Origin: a virus
Length of the DNA stretch: 24,556 nt
Reading direction: 5' to 3' (one strand)
Virus record (IMG/VR): IMGVR_UViG_3300027121_000019
Location: 1-24,556 of that record
Position 1 is the stretch's first letter, and each line of letters opens with the position of its first letter. Below the pieces are notes generated by a model that was not told the DNA's origin, searched no databases, and worked only from the letters and a program-made list of their open reading frames with translations. The position numbers and the translations under genes were made by a program. Positions 7,688 through 15,288 of the stretch are shown piece after piece.

Positions 7688-8155
7688 ATGCCTCGTAACG
7701 AAGATAGTAAATATAGACAGGGAAAATATAGACCCCATAATCCACAAAAATATGGTGGAGACCCATCAAATATTGTTTATAGATCTTCTTATGAATTGAA
7801 GTTTATGCAATATTGTGATTTGACTGAAAGTGTAAACTCCTGGAAAAGTGAAGAATTTTGCATCCCCTACCGTTCACCAATTGATAATAAAGTTCACCGA
7901 TACTTTCCTGATTTTTTTGTGAAGTATAGAGATAAAGAAGGCAACAATCGAACTCTTGTTGTTGAAATCAAACCACAAAAAGACTTAAAAATGCCTGAAA
8001 CAAATCCAAAAAGAAGAACAAAGTCTTGGGCGTATTCAGTTAAAATGTGGGCCATCAATCAAGCAAAATGGGAAGCAGCAAGAGATTGGTGTGCTGATAG
8101 AAAATATGAGTTCAAGATTTTTACAGAAAAAGAATTGGGGATTCCAGTCAAATGA
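7688..8155 (+). CDS. 4: Head completion protein gp4-like
   Basis: A 155-residue protein of the T4 gp4 (gp50/65-group) head-completion family. Features: an N-terminal GKYRPHNPQKYGGDPSNIVY motif followed by RSSYELKFMQYCD, then KVHRYFPDFFV and LVVEIKPQKD, a D...E-x-K arrangement as in TnsA/PD-(D/E)XK nuclease-like folds, and a basic C-terminal part with SWAYSVKMWAINQAKWEAAR. In T4 this protein acts after DNA packaging to complete the head before tail joining. The frame opens with GTG at 7673, but ATG 7688 gives the family N-terminus and the correct 21-nt gap from the late promoter, so I chose it. No Shine-Dalgarno is visible. The stop overlaps the next start by ATGA. Confidence 0.85.
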   Translation: MPRNEDSKYRQGKYRPHNPQKYGGDPSNIVYRSSYELKFMQYCDLTESVNSWKSEEFCIPYRSPIDNKVHRYFPDFFVKYRDKEGNNRTLVVEIKPQKDLKMPETNPKRRTKSWAYSVKMWAINQAKWEAARDWCADRKYEFKIFTEKELGIPVK

Positions 8156-8649
8156 TCGCAGATGACATCAGAAAGCAAGCAGGCAACAAATATCGTAGCA
8201 CTGATTGGTGGACAAATTCACTAATGAATGAGTTGAGAAATCAACAAAAAAGAGATATTAATGAAGCAGATACTGGATTTATAAAACCAGGTGATTTGGT
8301 TTTCTTTTTATATTCCGCAAAGTATCCACAAAAATATGAATACTGGGATAAACACCCTTTGTCTTATGTTTTAGACATTAGTTTTAATGAAGGTTGGTTT
8401 CTTGGAGCAAATCTCCATTACCTCAATCCACAATACCGTGGAGGTGTCGCACAATCCTTTCTAAATAAAGAAGGAATTGTAAACGCACCCAAGAAAACTT
8501 TACACAAATACCTCTTCTCTGGGGTAATGACCGAATTCTTTAAAGTGCCTGAAAAAGAATGGAGAGAGGTATCATTACTTCCAACAGAGAAGTTTGTTGA
8601 TAAAAGAGGTCAACCAGTATTTAAAACCAAAGTTTGGGACGCACCATAG
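8152..8649 (+). CDS. Conserved T4-like phage protein of unknown function
   Basis: A 165-residue soluble protein with no signal peptide or membrane segment. Its core, KPGDLVFFLYSAKYPQKYEY then WFLGANLHYLNPQYRG, recalls a protein type widespread in T4-like phages with GDLVFF...YYD and GxNLHYLPP motifs, to which I cannot attach a function. It overlaps the gp4 stop by 4 nt (ATGA) and abuts the gp48 ATG with no gap, so it is clearly part of the late structural operon. A virion or morphogenesis role is likely by location only. Confidence 0.7.
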   Translation: MIADDIRKQAGNKYRSTDWWTNSLMNELRNQQKRDINEADTGFIKPGDLVFFLYSAKYPQKYEYWDKHPLSYVLDISFNEGWFLGANLHYLNPQYRGGVAQSFLNKEGIVNAPKKTLHKYLFSGVMTEFFKVPEKEWREVSLLPTEKFVDKRGQPVFKTKVWDAP

Positions 8650-10155
8650 ATGGCTCAAAATCCTAATATAAATTTTACAACCGCAAATAGTATAATTAAT
8701 GTTAATGGAACTATTGTGAAAGCCATTAATGTTAATGACCCTTCAAAATATTCTGCTGGACAACCAGTAGACCCAAACAGCAATGATCCTCTCATAAAAG
8801 GATTAAATTATACAATTGATGGTGGCCCAAATGGAACTGGAAAAGTAAGTTATTCTAAAAATGGTGTAAACTATGATAGTTTGAATAGTTATGCACAAAG
8901 TCCTGCAGCAAGATTTGGTGGTGGATATACAGCAAATACCACAAAGAATATTCAAACTGCAATGCAAAAAAATCTTGCAACTGCAATATCAACATCATTA
9001 CCAACACAACCATCTGCACAAAACCCAAATCCAGGTGGCAATATAGGAATAACAGCAGCAATACCAGGATTAGGTGGAATACAAGGGTTAATTGATGCAT
9101 TAACAACACCTGGATTGCCAGGTATACAAAACTTAAATTTTTCAAGCAAAAATGAAAAAGACTTATTTAAAAATGGAGGACTTTTAAAATATCCTAGTGA
9201 TATTTTAGAAAATCAACAAGATACATTACAAATTACAATGTATAACTATCAAGCACCTCTTGGAGATGCGTTTCTCAAAAGTAATTCATCAGATATTTTT
9301 GCAAAAGGATTACAAAGAAATAGCGCTCTAAAAGAACGTATAGGAACTGTAATTTTGCCAATTCCCTCTGGAATTCAAGACAATAATGCGATAAGTTGGG
9401 GTGATGATAGTATGAATAATTACTCTGCAGGAGTTGCAAATTATATGATTGGTAAAACACAAGAAGCAATACTGGGTCAAGCAGGTGCAGCAGCAGGTGC
9501 AGCAGCATTAGGAATATCACCACAAATGTTTATAACACTTTCGACACTTGCTCGTGCTGGGGTGTCCCCAGATAACCCTTTAATAAAACCTAGTATTATT
9601 TCTCAACTTTTGAAAAATGCTGGAGTTGAACTTCCAGCAGAAACTATTTTAGCAAGAGGTGCTGGTATTGTACCAAATTCAAATCTTGAATTATTATTTC
9701 AAGGTCCAACACTTCGTTCATTTGGTTTCACTTGGCGTATGAGTCCAAGAAGTGAACCAGAAGCAAGAAATGTAAAAAGAATTATTCGTATGTTTAAACA
9801 GGGTAGTGCTCCAAGAAAATTAAACTCACAATCTGGTGCTGGTGCTAATTCTCTTTTTCTTGGAACTCCAAATGTTTTTAAACTTTCATATAAAACAGCA
9901 GGAAATAAAGAAATATCTGGATTAAATAAATTTAAGATATGTGCTCTTGTCAATATGAGTGTAGTTTATGCTCCTGATGGTCAATGGGCTGCATATGATG
10001 AAGGACAACCAGTATCTTTAACAATGAATTTAAACTTCCAAGAAATTGAACCTGTATATGAAAGTGATTATCAAACAAATCTTTCAGATGAGTTTAAAGG
10101 TAATCTTAGATTAGATAATTATAGCCCAGTAAAACCAGATGATGTAGGATACTAA
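8650..10155 (+). CDS. 48: Baseplate tail-tube cap gp48
   Basis: A 501-residue protein whose C-terminal half matches T4 gp48 (tail-tube cap): LELLFQGPTLRSFGFTWRMS, then PRSEPEARNVKRIIRMFKQG, a FKLSYKT strand, FKICALVNMSVVYAPDGQWA and a final PVSLTMNLNFQEIEPVY strand. The N-terminal about 150 residues are Asn/Gly/Ser/Pro-rich (low complexity) and an Ala/Gly-rich hydrophobic segment (GQAGAAAGAAALG) lies in the middle, so the protein is longer than T4 gp48 (364 aa). gp48 sits on the baseplate and seeds tube growth with gp54. It starts immediately after the upstream stop (TAG-ATG) and is followed 1 nt later by gp53. Confidence 0.85.
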   Translation: MAQNPNINFTTANSIINVNGTIVKAINVNDPSKYSAGQPVDPNSNDPLIKGLNYTIDGGPNGTGKVSYSKNGVNYDSLNSYAQSPAARFGGGYTANTTKNIQTAMQKNLATAISTSLPTQPSAQNPNPGGNIGITAAIPGLGGIQGLIDALTTPGLPGIQNLNFSSKNEKDLFKNGGLLKYPSDILENQQDTLQITMYNYQAPLGDAFLKSNSSDIFAKGLQRNSALKERIGTVILPIPSGIQDNNAISWGDDSMNNYSAGVANYMIGKTQEAILGQAGAAAGAAALGISPQMFITLSTLARAGVSPDNPLIKPSIISQLLKNAGVELPAETILARGAGIVPNSNLELLFQGPTLRSFGFTWRMSPRSEPEARNVKRIIRMFKQGSAPRKLNSQSGAGANSLFLGTPNVFKLSYKTAGNKEISGLNKFKICALVNMSVVYAPDGQWAAYDEGQPVSLTMNLNFQEIEPVYESDYQTNLSDEFKGNLRLDNYSPVKPDDVGY

Positions 10156-10156
10156 A

Positions 10157-10990
10157 ATGTCATATTTCAGAGAACTTCCAAATTTCGAATATATTGCGAA
10201 TTTTCCTAATCAGTCATTTAATGACGATTATGTCGTAGCAAAAAATATATTCAAAAGAGCAAAATTACGTAGTGATATTGCAAATGCCGTAACTGCTTTT
10301 AACTATTATCAAATTATTGATAACGAAAGACCAGACCAAGTTGCTGCAAAAGTTTATGATAACGCAGAACTCGATTGGGTGATTTTAACCACCAACAATA
10401 TCACAAATATCAATCAAGATTGGCCGTTAGATAATAATAGTTTTTATAAGTATCTTATTGATAAGTATGGAAGTGATGAAGAACTTGGAAAAACACATCA
10501 CTGGGAAACTGTTGAGTTTAAAGATGAATATGGACGTGTTGTAGTTCCTGGTGGTTATCAAGTTGACCCAGCAAAAGCACTATCAGTCACCACTTCTGAA
10601 GGTCAAAACGATTATATTTTAAGTGAGTTTCCAAATGAAAATACAAATTATAGTATTACAATCAACTTAAATCAATATCTTCCTGTTTATAATGGTGAAA
10701 CAGAAACCGCACAAGCAATCATAAAAGATATTGATCTTAACTCGTCTACATTAAAAGTTGCTGGAAGACAAAATAAAATTGATATTAGTGTCACAAATAT
10801 TTTAGATAATTGGCCTACTAGTTGGGGAGGAAATACTACAATCAAGGGAAGATCTCAAAATACTAAAATTCAAGTTCTTGATATTGCATTTGAGAATGAT
10901 ATAATCCTTAATCCATTATTATATGAAATTGTAGGAGAAGAAGTAAATGGTGAAATTGTCCCTGTGTTTAAATTTAGACAACAAATCTAA
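10157..10990 (+). CDS. 53: Baseplate wedge protein gp53
   Basis: A 277-residue protein with the gp53 hallmark start (MSYFRELPNFEYIANFP) and the LysM-like segment YYQIIDNERPDQVAAKVYDN followed by AELDWVILTTNNI. gp53 joins the inner wedge to the hub in T4. It is longer than T4 gp53 (196 aa). The extra C-terminal part (about residues 150-277) is beta-rich, with repeated short strands (QAIIKDIDLNSSTLKVAGRQ, TKIQVLDIAFENDIIL), as seen in cyanophage versions. It is 1 nt after the gp48 stop, so translation is probably coupled. Confidence 0.88.
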   Translation: MSYFRELPNFEYIANFPNQSFNDDYVVAKNIFKRAKLRSDIANAVTAFNYYQIIDNERPDQVAAKVYDNAELDWVILTTNNITNINQDWPLDNNSFYKYLIDKYGSDEELGKTHHWETVEFKDEYGRVVVPGGYQVDPAKALSVTTSEGQNDYILSEFPNENTNYSITINLNQYLPVYNGETETAQAIIKDIDLNSSTLKVAGRQNKIDISVTNILDNWPTSWGGNTTIKGRSQNTKIQVLDIAFENDIILNPLLYEIVGEEVNGEIVPVFKFRQQI

Positions 10991-11006
10991 ATAAAATAAA
11001 AACCAT

Positions 11007-11303
11007 ATGTCTACCCCAACTCCTATAAGTGGTGTAAAAATAAAAATATCAACCGACGTTCAAGCAACTTCTATCACTGACACAAATTCGTCCAAAGTAT
11101 CAACTTCATCAATTAAAGAAGTAAGTAATTATGAATATGAAGTTTTGGAAAATGAAAAGAAAAGAAAAATATTAATCCTAAAACCAGAATACTTATCAGT
11201 CTTTGTAAGTGATATGAAAAATATTATGAAATATGCGGAATCTTCACAATACGTAGATCAAAATACTAAACGTGGTTATAATCCAAAAATAACTGGGGTG
11301 TGA
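11007..11303 (+). CDS. Small hypothetical protein, last gene of the gp4-gp53 operon
   Basis: A 98-residue protein with a Ser/Thr-rich N-terminal half (about residues 1-38) and a charged middle (EVLENEKKRKILILKPEYLS). No family recognised. It starts 16 nt after gp53 and ends 11 nt before the T-run flank of the convergent terminator, so it closes the rightward operon. A structural role is plausible from context alone. Confidence 0.6.
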   Translation: MSTPTPISGVKIKISTDVQATSITDTNSSKVSTSSIKEVSNYEYEVLENEKKRKILILKPEYLSVFVSDMKNIMKYAESSQYVDQNTKRGYNPKITGV

Positions 11304-11314
11304 ACCCTACAGAC

Positions 11315-11345
11315 AAAAAAATACCCCCGATTTTTTTCGGGGGTA
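11315..11345 (-). terminator. Intrinsic terminator of gp32
   Basis: A perfect 9-bp stem, TACCCCCGA (11322-11330) with TCGGGGGTA (11337-11345), and a 6-nt loop. Read on the minus strand it is followed by seven T (11321-11315), placed 27 nt after the gp32 stop. On the plus strand no T-run follows, so it mainly serves the leftward transcript, though the hairpin sits between convergent genes. Confidence 0.9.
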
Positions 11346-11372
11346 AAATGGATTTAAAAGTCGATTTTGAAA

Positions 11373-12275
11373 TCAGGACTCTGCCAACTTTTGGAAGTAT
11401 GAAAGTGCATCATCCTCGTCTTCGTCATCATCACTAGAAGCAGAAGAACGAACTGAAACAGATTCCTTCACAGAACGTGAAACTTCAACTTCTTCCTCTT
11501 CATCAATCGTTTCAGGGTCTTGGAACTTGGGAGTTCCCTTGAGACCAAGTGTATAATCAAGACGTTTCTTCAAATCTTCATAAGACTTGAATTCACTTGG
11601 AGCAACAAAATCATTCAAGTTATTGAGTGATTTGTAGATTGCTTCCAGTTCATCATCGTCATCAAGAAGAGCAGAAGGTGATGCAAATTCAGATTTATCA
11701 TAGTTCCAATAACCATCTTTCTTCACCAACTTCAGTTTGAAGTTAGCACCCTTCCAGAAATCAAAAGGATTGATTGGTTCTTCATCATCAAACTCTGGTT
11801 GCATAGAAGCCATAATCTTATCAAAGATTTTCTTACCAAACTTATAAAGGAACACTCGTCCTTCATTCGCAGGGTTCGCAGGATCTTTTACAACATAGAT
11901 GTTTGCGAAATACGAAAGCTTACGCTTGCGATCACGAACAATATTTTGATTATCTTTACTACCAGTATTCCAAAGTTCTCTGTTTGCTTCACATACAGGA
12001 CAGTTTTGTCCCAAAGTTGTGAGACAGTTATCAATCAACCAACCACCAGTTCCTTGAAATGCGTGAGACCAGACCTGAGCCCAAGGTAGATCACAACCTT
12101 CGGGAGCAGGAAGAAAACGGATTACAGCAGAACCAGTTCCACCTTTATCCATTACAGGTTTCCAAAAACGATCATCATCTTTGGAACCACCGTCGTTGAG
12201 TTTTTCAACTTGTTTGATGAGTTTCTCGGTCAAAGAACCCAGTTTTGATTGCTTCTTCAAATCAGCAAATGACAT
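11373..12275 (-). CDS. 32: Single-stranded DNA-binding protein gp32
   Basis: A 300-residue T4 gp32-family protein. The N-terminus (SFADLKKQSKLGSLTEKL) carries the basic LAST-type cooperativity motif. The core holds the zinc ligands H71, C84, C92 and C95 (H-x12-C-x7-C-x2-C) around NCLTTLGQNCPVCEANRE, then KRKLSYFANIYVVKDPANP, FLYKFGKKIFDKI, NPFDFWKGANFKLKLVKKDG and DYTLG. The acidic C-terminus (SSDDDEDEDDALSYFQKLAE) is the protein-interaction tail. It coats ssDNA in replication and recombination. The ATG has a GGAG Shine-Dalgarno 7 nt upstream. It has its own strong sigma70-like promoter and a leader made of 9-nt repeats, and ends at a terminator, so it can be transcribed alone. T4 gp32 represses its own translation by binding its leader. 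Confidence 0.95.
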   Translation of the reverse strand: MSFADLKKQSKLGSLTEKLIKQVEKLNDGGSKDDDRFWKPVMDKGGTGSAVIRFLPAPEGCDLPWAQVWSHAFQGTGGWLIDNCLTTLGQNCPVCEANRELWNTGSKDNQNIVRDRKRKLSYFANIYVVKDPANPANEGRVFLYKFGKKIFDKIMASMQPEFDDEEPINPFDFWKGANFKLKLVKKDGYWNYDKSEFASPSALLDDDDELEAIYKSLNNLNDFVAPSEFKSYEDLKKRLDYTLGLKGTPKFQDPETIDEEEEVEVSRSVKESVSVRSSASSDDDEDEDDALSYFQKLAES

Positions 12276-12277
12276 TT

Positions 12278-12327
12278 GTATTCTCCGTATTTTTTGTATT
12301 GAGAGTATTGGATGTATTATCCGTATT
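12278..12327 (-). repeat. Six 9-nt-period AATACNNNN repeats in the gp32 leader
   Basis: On the minus strand the perfect pentamer AATAC occurs six times at exactly 9-nt steps (plus-strand GTATT at 12278, 12287, 12296, 12305, 12314 and 12323), separated by the tetramers GGAT, ATCC, TCTC, AAAA and GGAG. The last tetramer is the Shine-Dalgarno and the final AATAC lies just before the start codon. The predicted transcript begins within or just after the first repeat, so at least five are in the mRNA. I propose it is the gp32 translational operator. Confidence 0.85.
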
Positions 12328-12328
12328 A

Positions 12329-12357
12329 ATTATAGCAGATATAAGGTCAGTCGTCAA
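12329..12357 (-). promoter_or_regulatory. Strong sigma70-like early promoter of gp32
   Basis: TTGACG (12357-12352), 17-nt spacer, TATAAT (12334-12329) on the minus strand, with TG-C immediately before the -10 (extended -10). The -35 overlaps the last bases of the upstream DUF1825 gene. Predicted start of transcription is near 12322, giving a leader of about 47 nt. Confidence 0.85.
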
Positions 12358-12679
12358 GGGTCTTTTCGAGGTTTTCAATCGACTCTTCCATCTTCGCAAA
12401 GAATGTATTGATATTGTCTCCTGGTTCTAATCCAAATAATAAAGCAGAATCAAGAATTCGATTCTTCATTTCTATTGCTTCTGGATCATTAGATAGGGAT
12501 AATCTAAAAATAAAGACTTTTTGTTTTTCTAAAAAATTCTTCATTGTTTCTAGAAGGTCCTTTTTTTTATCCGAATCGGAAAAAGGAATTTCAAATAATT
12601 CACTAAAAAGTTTGTGTTGAAGTTCATCAAGTTCAAACAAAGATTCTCTGACCTGTTCTGAATCAAAAAATCCACTCAT
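12347..12679 (-). CDS. DUF1825 family protein (cyanobacterial type)
   Basis: A 110-residue helical protein. The start MSGFFDSEQVRESLFELDEL, the middle LETMKNFLEKQKVFIFRLSL and the end NTFFAKMEESIENLEKTL match the layout of cyanobacterial DUF1825 proteins (GFFDSEIVQ..., MEALMDRYRIFMKRFELS..., LERM). These are known from cyanobacteria and their phages, with no assigned biochemical role that I know of. It is inserted between gp59 and gp32, which in T4 are adjacent, and overlaps gp59 by ATGA. Its 3' end contains the gp32 -35 box. A host-derived regulator or replication accessory is possible; function unknown. Confidence 0.75.
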   Translation of the reverse strand: MSGFFDSEQVRESLFELDELQHKLFSELFEIPFSDSDKKKDLLETMKNFLEKQKVFIFRLSLSNDPEAIEMKNRILDSALLFGLEPGDNINTFFAKMEESIENLEKTLDD

Positions 12680-13266
12680 AAAACAATCTCCTTGACAATT
12701 TGTTTATACTTTGCTACATCAATATTTAGAAAAGGTTGATACTTGCGAATTCTCAGACTGACGGTTTCCCACACTGGGTCTGTTAGTTTCTTATCAAACT
12801 TTTTCACATAACCCAATATCATATCCAATATAACCATTGTCTCCAAACTGATTGCTTTTTGAAAATACTTTTTGAGAATTTCTGGATGTTGATTGTTTTT
12901 TATCTCAAATAATTCCACAAAACTATCTTTGTTTATAAAGATTTCTGCTTCTGTTTTGAATAAGTAAAAAAGACTTTGAGATTTTTTCAACCAATTTGTA
13001 TAAACTTGTTCTCCATTCTCAATGATTTCACCAATCCATAAAGATTGAGTGTCATTACATTCTGCAAAGTTTGCTACAAAATATGCTTTGATTTCATCAT
13101 CATTTTTCTGTCTAGAAGTTCGTTCAAAGAAATACCTATCCTTCCTCTTATGAAAAGAATCCAGAGATGCTCTGGACTTTCCACAATATTTAAAGTAATC
13201 GTAATTTTCTTTTGTAAAATGATTTTTGAATGCTAAGTAAGTTTTATATACATCAAAAGGAGTCAC
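12676..13266 (-). CDS. 59: gp59-like helicase loader
   Basis: A 196-residue protein co-linear with T4 gp59: VYKTYLAFKNHFTKENYDYF, a KRKDRYFFERTSRQK block (T4 KRRDKYFFQKLSEK), SLWIGEIIENG (T4 DAWIGDIS), a helical middle, SLETMVILDMIL (T4 SFETFILLDSFL) and VWETVSLRIRKYQPFLNID (T4 VWNNYSIKLKAYRKILNID). gp59 loads the gp41 helicase on forked DNA coated by gp32. The start is GTG at 13266, overlapping the upstream TGA (GTGA); no nearer ATG gives the family N-terminus. Order gp33-like, 59, (DUF1825), 32 follows T4. Confidence 0.9.
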   Translation of the reverse strand: MTPFDVYKTYLAFKNHFTKENYDYFKYCGKSRASLDSFHKRKDRYFFERTSRQKNDDEIKAYFVANFAECNDTQSLWIGEIIENGEQVYTNWLKKSQSLFYLFKTEAEIFINKDSFVELFEIKNNQHPEILKKYFQKAISLETMVILDMILGYVKKFDKKLTDPVWETVSLRIRKYQPFLNIDVAKYKQIVKEIVL

Positions 13267-13517
13267 AATGGCAATTTAGCACGAGTAGTTTTTTTCAAAA
13301 AATTCAATTCCATAGCATCATTTTTAAGTTTCTCTTTCAATGGTTTAGAAACTAATTTAGATATAGTATCAATTTCAATGCTATTTTCTTCACAATATGT
13401 GACGATTGCATCAATATAATTGATTTTGGATTCTTTAACAATATTCTCTATATCCTGAGCGAACTTTTGAGGACATAGAAACTTGTTATTTAATTCTTCC
13501 TTGAGTTTATCATTCAT
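13263..13517 (-). CDS. 33: Probable late transcription coactivator, gp33-like
   Basis: The frame opens at 13640, but ATG 13517 (MNDKLKEELNNKFLCPQKFA) gives 84 residues and overlaps the exonuclease stop by 8 nt (ATGAATGA) instead of 131 nt, so I prefer it. The protein is helical with NYIDAIVTYCEENSIEID and a basic C-terminus (SKPLKEKLKNDAMELNFLKK, then TTRAKLPL). In T4, gene 33 lies immediately before 59, and cyanophage proteins of this size in this place are called late-promoter accessory proteins. T4 gp33 bridges the RNA polymerase flap to the sliding clamp at TATAAATA promoters, and such boxes are present in this window. Assignment rests mostly on position, size and the C-terminal motif. 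Confidence 0.6.
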   Translation of the reverse strand: MNDKLKEELNNKFLCPQKFAQDIENIVKESKINYIDAIVTYCEENSIEIDTISKLVSKPLKEKLKNDAMELNFLKKTTRAKLPL

Positions 13518-14250
13518 ACTGCTGAAGTTTATCTCTAACAAATTCTCTAATATATTCGGTGAGTAACTTAATGTACTTTCCTTTATCATACTCTTCATAA
13601 ATTTCGCATTCTCCATTTTCACAAGCCATAATGATGACAAATTTCTTTACCATTATACCAGTCATTTCATATAACATGCAAGCATAAGCAGCACATTGAA
13701 CGAAATAATGCTCAATCCAATCTCTTGGTTTTGGTTTCTTAGAAGTTTTAAAGTCAATGACTGCTAATTCACCATTGTATTCGGCAATACAATCAACAGT
13801 TCCCGCAATACCTAAAACTTTGCTATACAAAGAATTTTCAAGTGCGTGAATATTATTTATCTTATTCAAATAAGGTTTCGCAATTCCAAATAACATTTGC
13901 GAAATTGGAAGAACCTCAGAATTAAACTCTTCATTCTTCAAATACATTTCAGCAAGTGTATGCATATCAGTCCCACGACTGGTTGCTTGCTTTGTGATTT
14001 TATTTGCTTGTTCTTCTCCTACTTTTTTTCTCCAATCAGCAAAGAACTGACGGTTCTTATGACTGGTTACAGAAGTAATGGAGACCAATTTAATTAACTG
14101 GTCTTCATTTGGAACCTTATAATAACGAACTCCATCAATGGTCTCCCTCTCCAATTGAGGGAGATTCAAATTCACATAATTAAATCTTTCTATTTTCTTT
14201 TGCTTTGAACCATATAATTCATTATATTTTTCAATTAAAGGATTTGACAT
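13510..14250 (-). CDS. PD-(D/E)XK exonuclease (RecB/Cas4-like)
   Basis: A 246-residue nuclease. Core motif: GIAGTVDCIAEYNGELAVID then FKTSKKPKP, giving the D...D-x-K signature (D in GTVD, D and K in IDFKTSK), followed by the QxxxY-type segment HYFVQCAAYACMLYEMTG. An upstream RGTDMHTLAEMYL helix supplies the conserved His of the family. It probably processes DNA ends in recombination or degrades host DNA. ATG 14250 shares one base with the phoH TGA (TGATG); the GTG one codon earlier is less likely. It sits between phoH and the gp33-like gene in the replication cluster. Confidence 0.8.
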   Translation of the reverse strand: MSNPLIEKYNELYGSKQKKIERFNYVNLNLPQLERETIDGVRYYKVPNEDQLIKLVSITSVTSHKNRQFFADWRKKVGEEQANKITKQATSRGTDMHTLAEMYLKNEEFNSEVLPISQMLFGIAKPYLNKINNIHALENSLYSKVLGIAGTVDCIAEYNGELAVIDFKTSKKPKPRDWIEHYFVQCAAYACMLYEMTGIMVKKFVIIMACENGECEIYEEYDKGKYIKLLTEYIREFVRDKLQQYE

Positions 14251-15008
14251 CACAACCCGAGTTCAAGTTTTGCAGTAATATATTCTTTCACAAGACCAGA
14301 ACGAACAATGTCATCAACACCAAATTCGACCAGTTCGAATGAATCCATTTTTCTCAAAATATTCATAAAGTCAACAATGCCATTTCTCTCATTTGCTTTT
14401 ACTAAATCAGATTGAGTTGCATCACCACAAAAACAAATTCTACTATTTTCACCAACACGAGTGATAATAGAATCCAATTCGTGAAAATTAAGATTCTGCA
14501 TCTCATCAATAATGATAATTGAATTATCAAGTGTTGTACCACGAATAAAAGATGTACTCCAGAACTTTACAGTTTCCTGAGATTTGAGATTACCATAAAG
14601 CATCTCAAAATCAGCATCACTTGGCATCTGGAACATATACTTTACCATATTCTTATAAGGAATTTGATAAAGAGCAGACTTATCATCGTGGTCTCCTGGG
14701 AGAAAACCAATTTCACGAGTTGCTACAAGAGAACGAACCACATAGATTTGTTCGTATGGTGTTGTCTCATCAAATACATCTTTGAGTGCGTTGTACAGAG
14801 TGATAAATGTCTTGCCTGTACCAGCAGCACCATAAGCAACTAAATGCTTACCTTCCTCATATGCCTTAAAAAGTTTCCTTTGATTTTCTGTAAGAGGTTC
14901 AATATCAACCAAATAGTCAGCACTAATTGGTTTTCTTTTTTTCATTTGCCTAGTCGTCAAACCAACTCCAATTGGGTGGTTGTCATTGCTCCTTCTTTTT
15001 CTTGCCAT
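14250..15008 (-). CDS. phoH: PhoH-like ATPase
   Basis: A 252-residue P-loop ATPase of the PhoH family. Walker A is GAAGTGKT (residues 60-67), Walker B is NSIIIIDEMQNLN, with the typical LTENQRKLFKAYEEGKHLVA lead-in and downstream SRICFCGDATQSD. phoH is common in marine phages and belongs to the Pho regulon in bacteria. Proposed roles (RNA handling, phosphate stress) are unproven. The ATG follows the upstream stop by 2 nt. It heads a coupled run with the exonuclease, gp33-like, gp59 and DUF1825 genes. Confidence 0.92.
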   Translation of the reverse strand: MARKRRSNDNHPIGVGLTTRQMKKRKPISADYLVDIEPLTENQRKLFKAYEEGKHLVAYGAAGTGKTFITLYNALKDVFDETTPYEQIYVVRSLVATREIGFLPGDHDDKSALYQIPYKNMVKYMFQMPSDADFEMLYGNLKSQETVKFWSTSFIRGTTLDNSIIIIDEMQNLNFHELDSIITRVGENSRICFCGDATQSDLVKANERNGIVDFMNILRKMDSFELVEFGVDDIVRSGLVKEYITAKLELGL

Positions 15009-15010
15009 AG

Positions 15011-15253
15011 TTAAATAGGTTTTACATTTGCACCTGGGACTTTTGAAACCTTGTGTAGGACATCATTCCATCCAGGGTTTCTTCTGATATGTTTACTTAA
15101 TAAATCCCCAACCTCTCCTGGTGAGGCACAACCCTTAGACCAATCTCTATGCCATTCTGGATTGTCTTTATACCATTGAGTAATGTCATGAACACTCATT
15201 TCAATTACTTTTGTTTCACCAGTTTCTTTGTGAATAATTGGATATATTGCCAA
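15011..15253 (-). CDS. Small conserved phage protein, FmdB-like N-terminus, TTG start
   Basis: An 80-residue protein beginning (M)AIYPIIHKETGETKVIEMSV, a pattern like the MPxYxFxxxETGE start of FmdB-type and related T4-like small proteins, then DITQWYKDNPEWHRDWSKGC. The paired CxxC motifs of a zinc ribbon are not present. The start is TTG at 15253, chosen because a strong GGAGGT lies 7 nt upstream and no ATG suits. It precedes phoH by 2 nt. A possible weak promoter (TTGAGT, 18 nt, TATATA) lies in the 35-nt gap after thyX. Function unknown. Confidence 0.65.
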   Translation of the reverse strand: MAIYPIIHKETGETKVIEMSVHDITQWYKDNPEWHRDWSKGCASPGEVGDLLSKHIRRNPGWNDVLHKVSKVPGANVKPI

Positions 15254-15288
15254 AAGTTATACCTCCATTTTATATAAAATTATTTAGA

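Noticed and set aside
15254-15288. Promoter for the 80-aa/phoH operon (TTGAGT, 18 nt, TATATA)
   Set aside because: Both boxes are weak in very AT-rich sequence; mentioned only as a possibility under the 80-aa gene.
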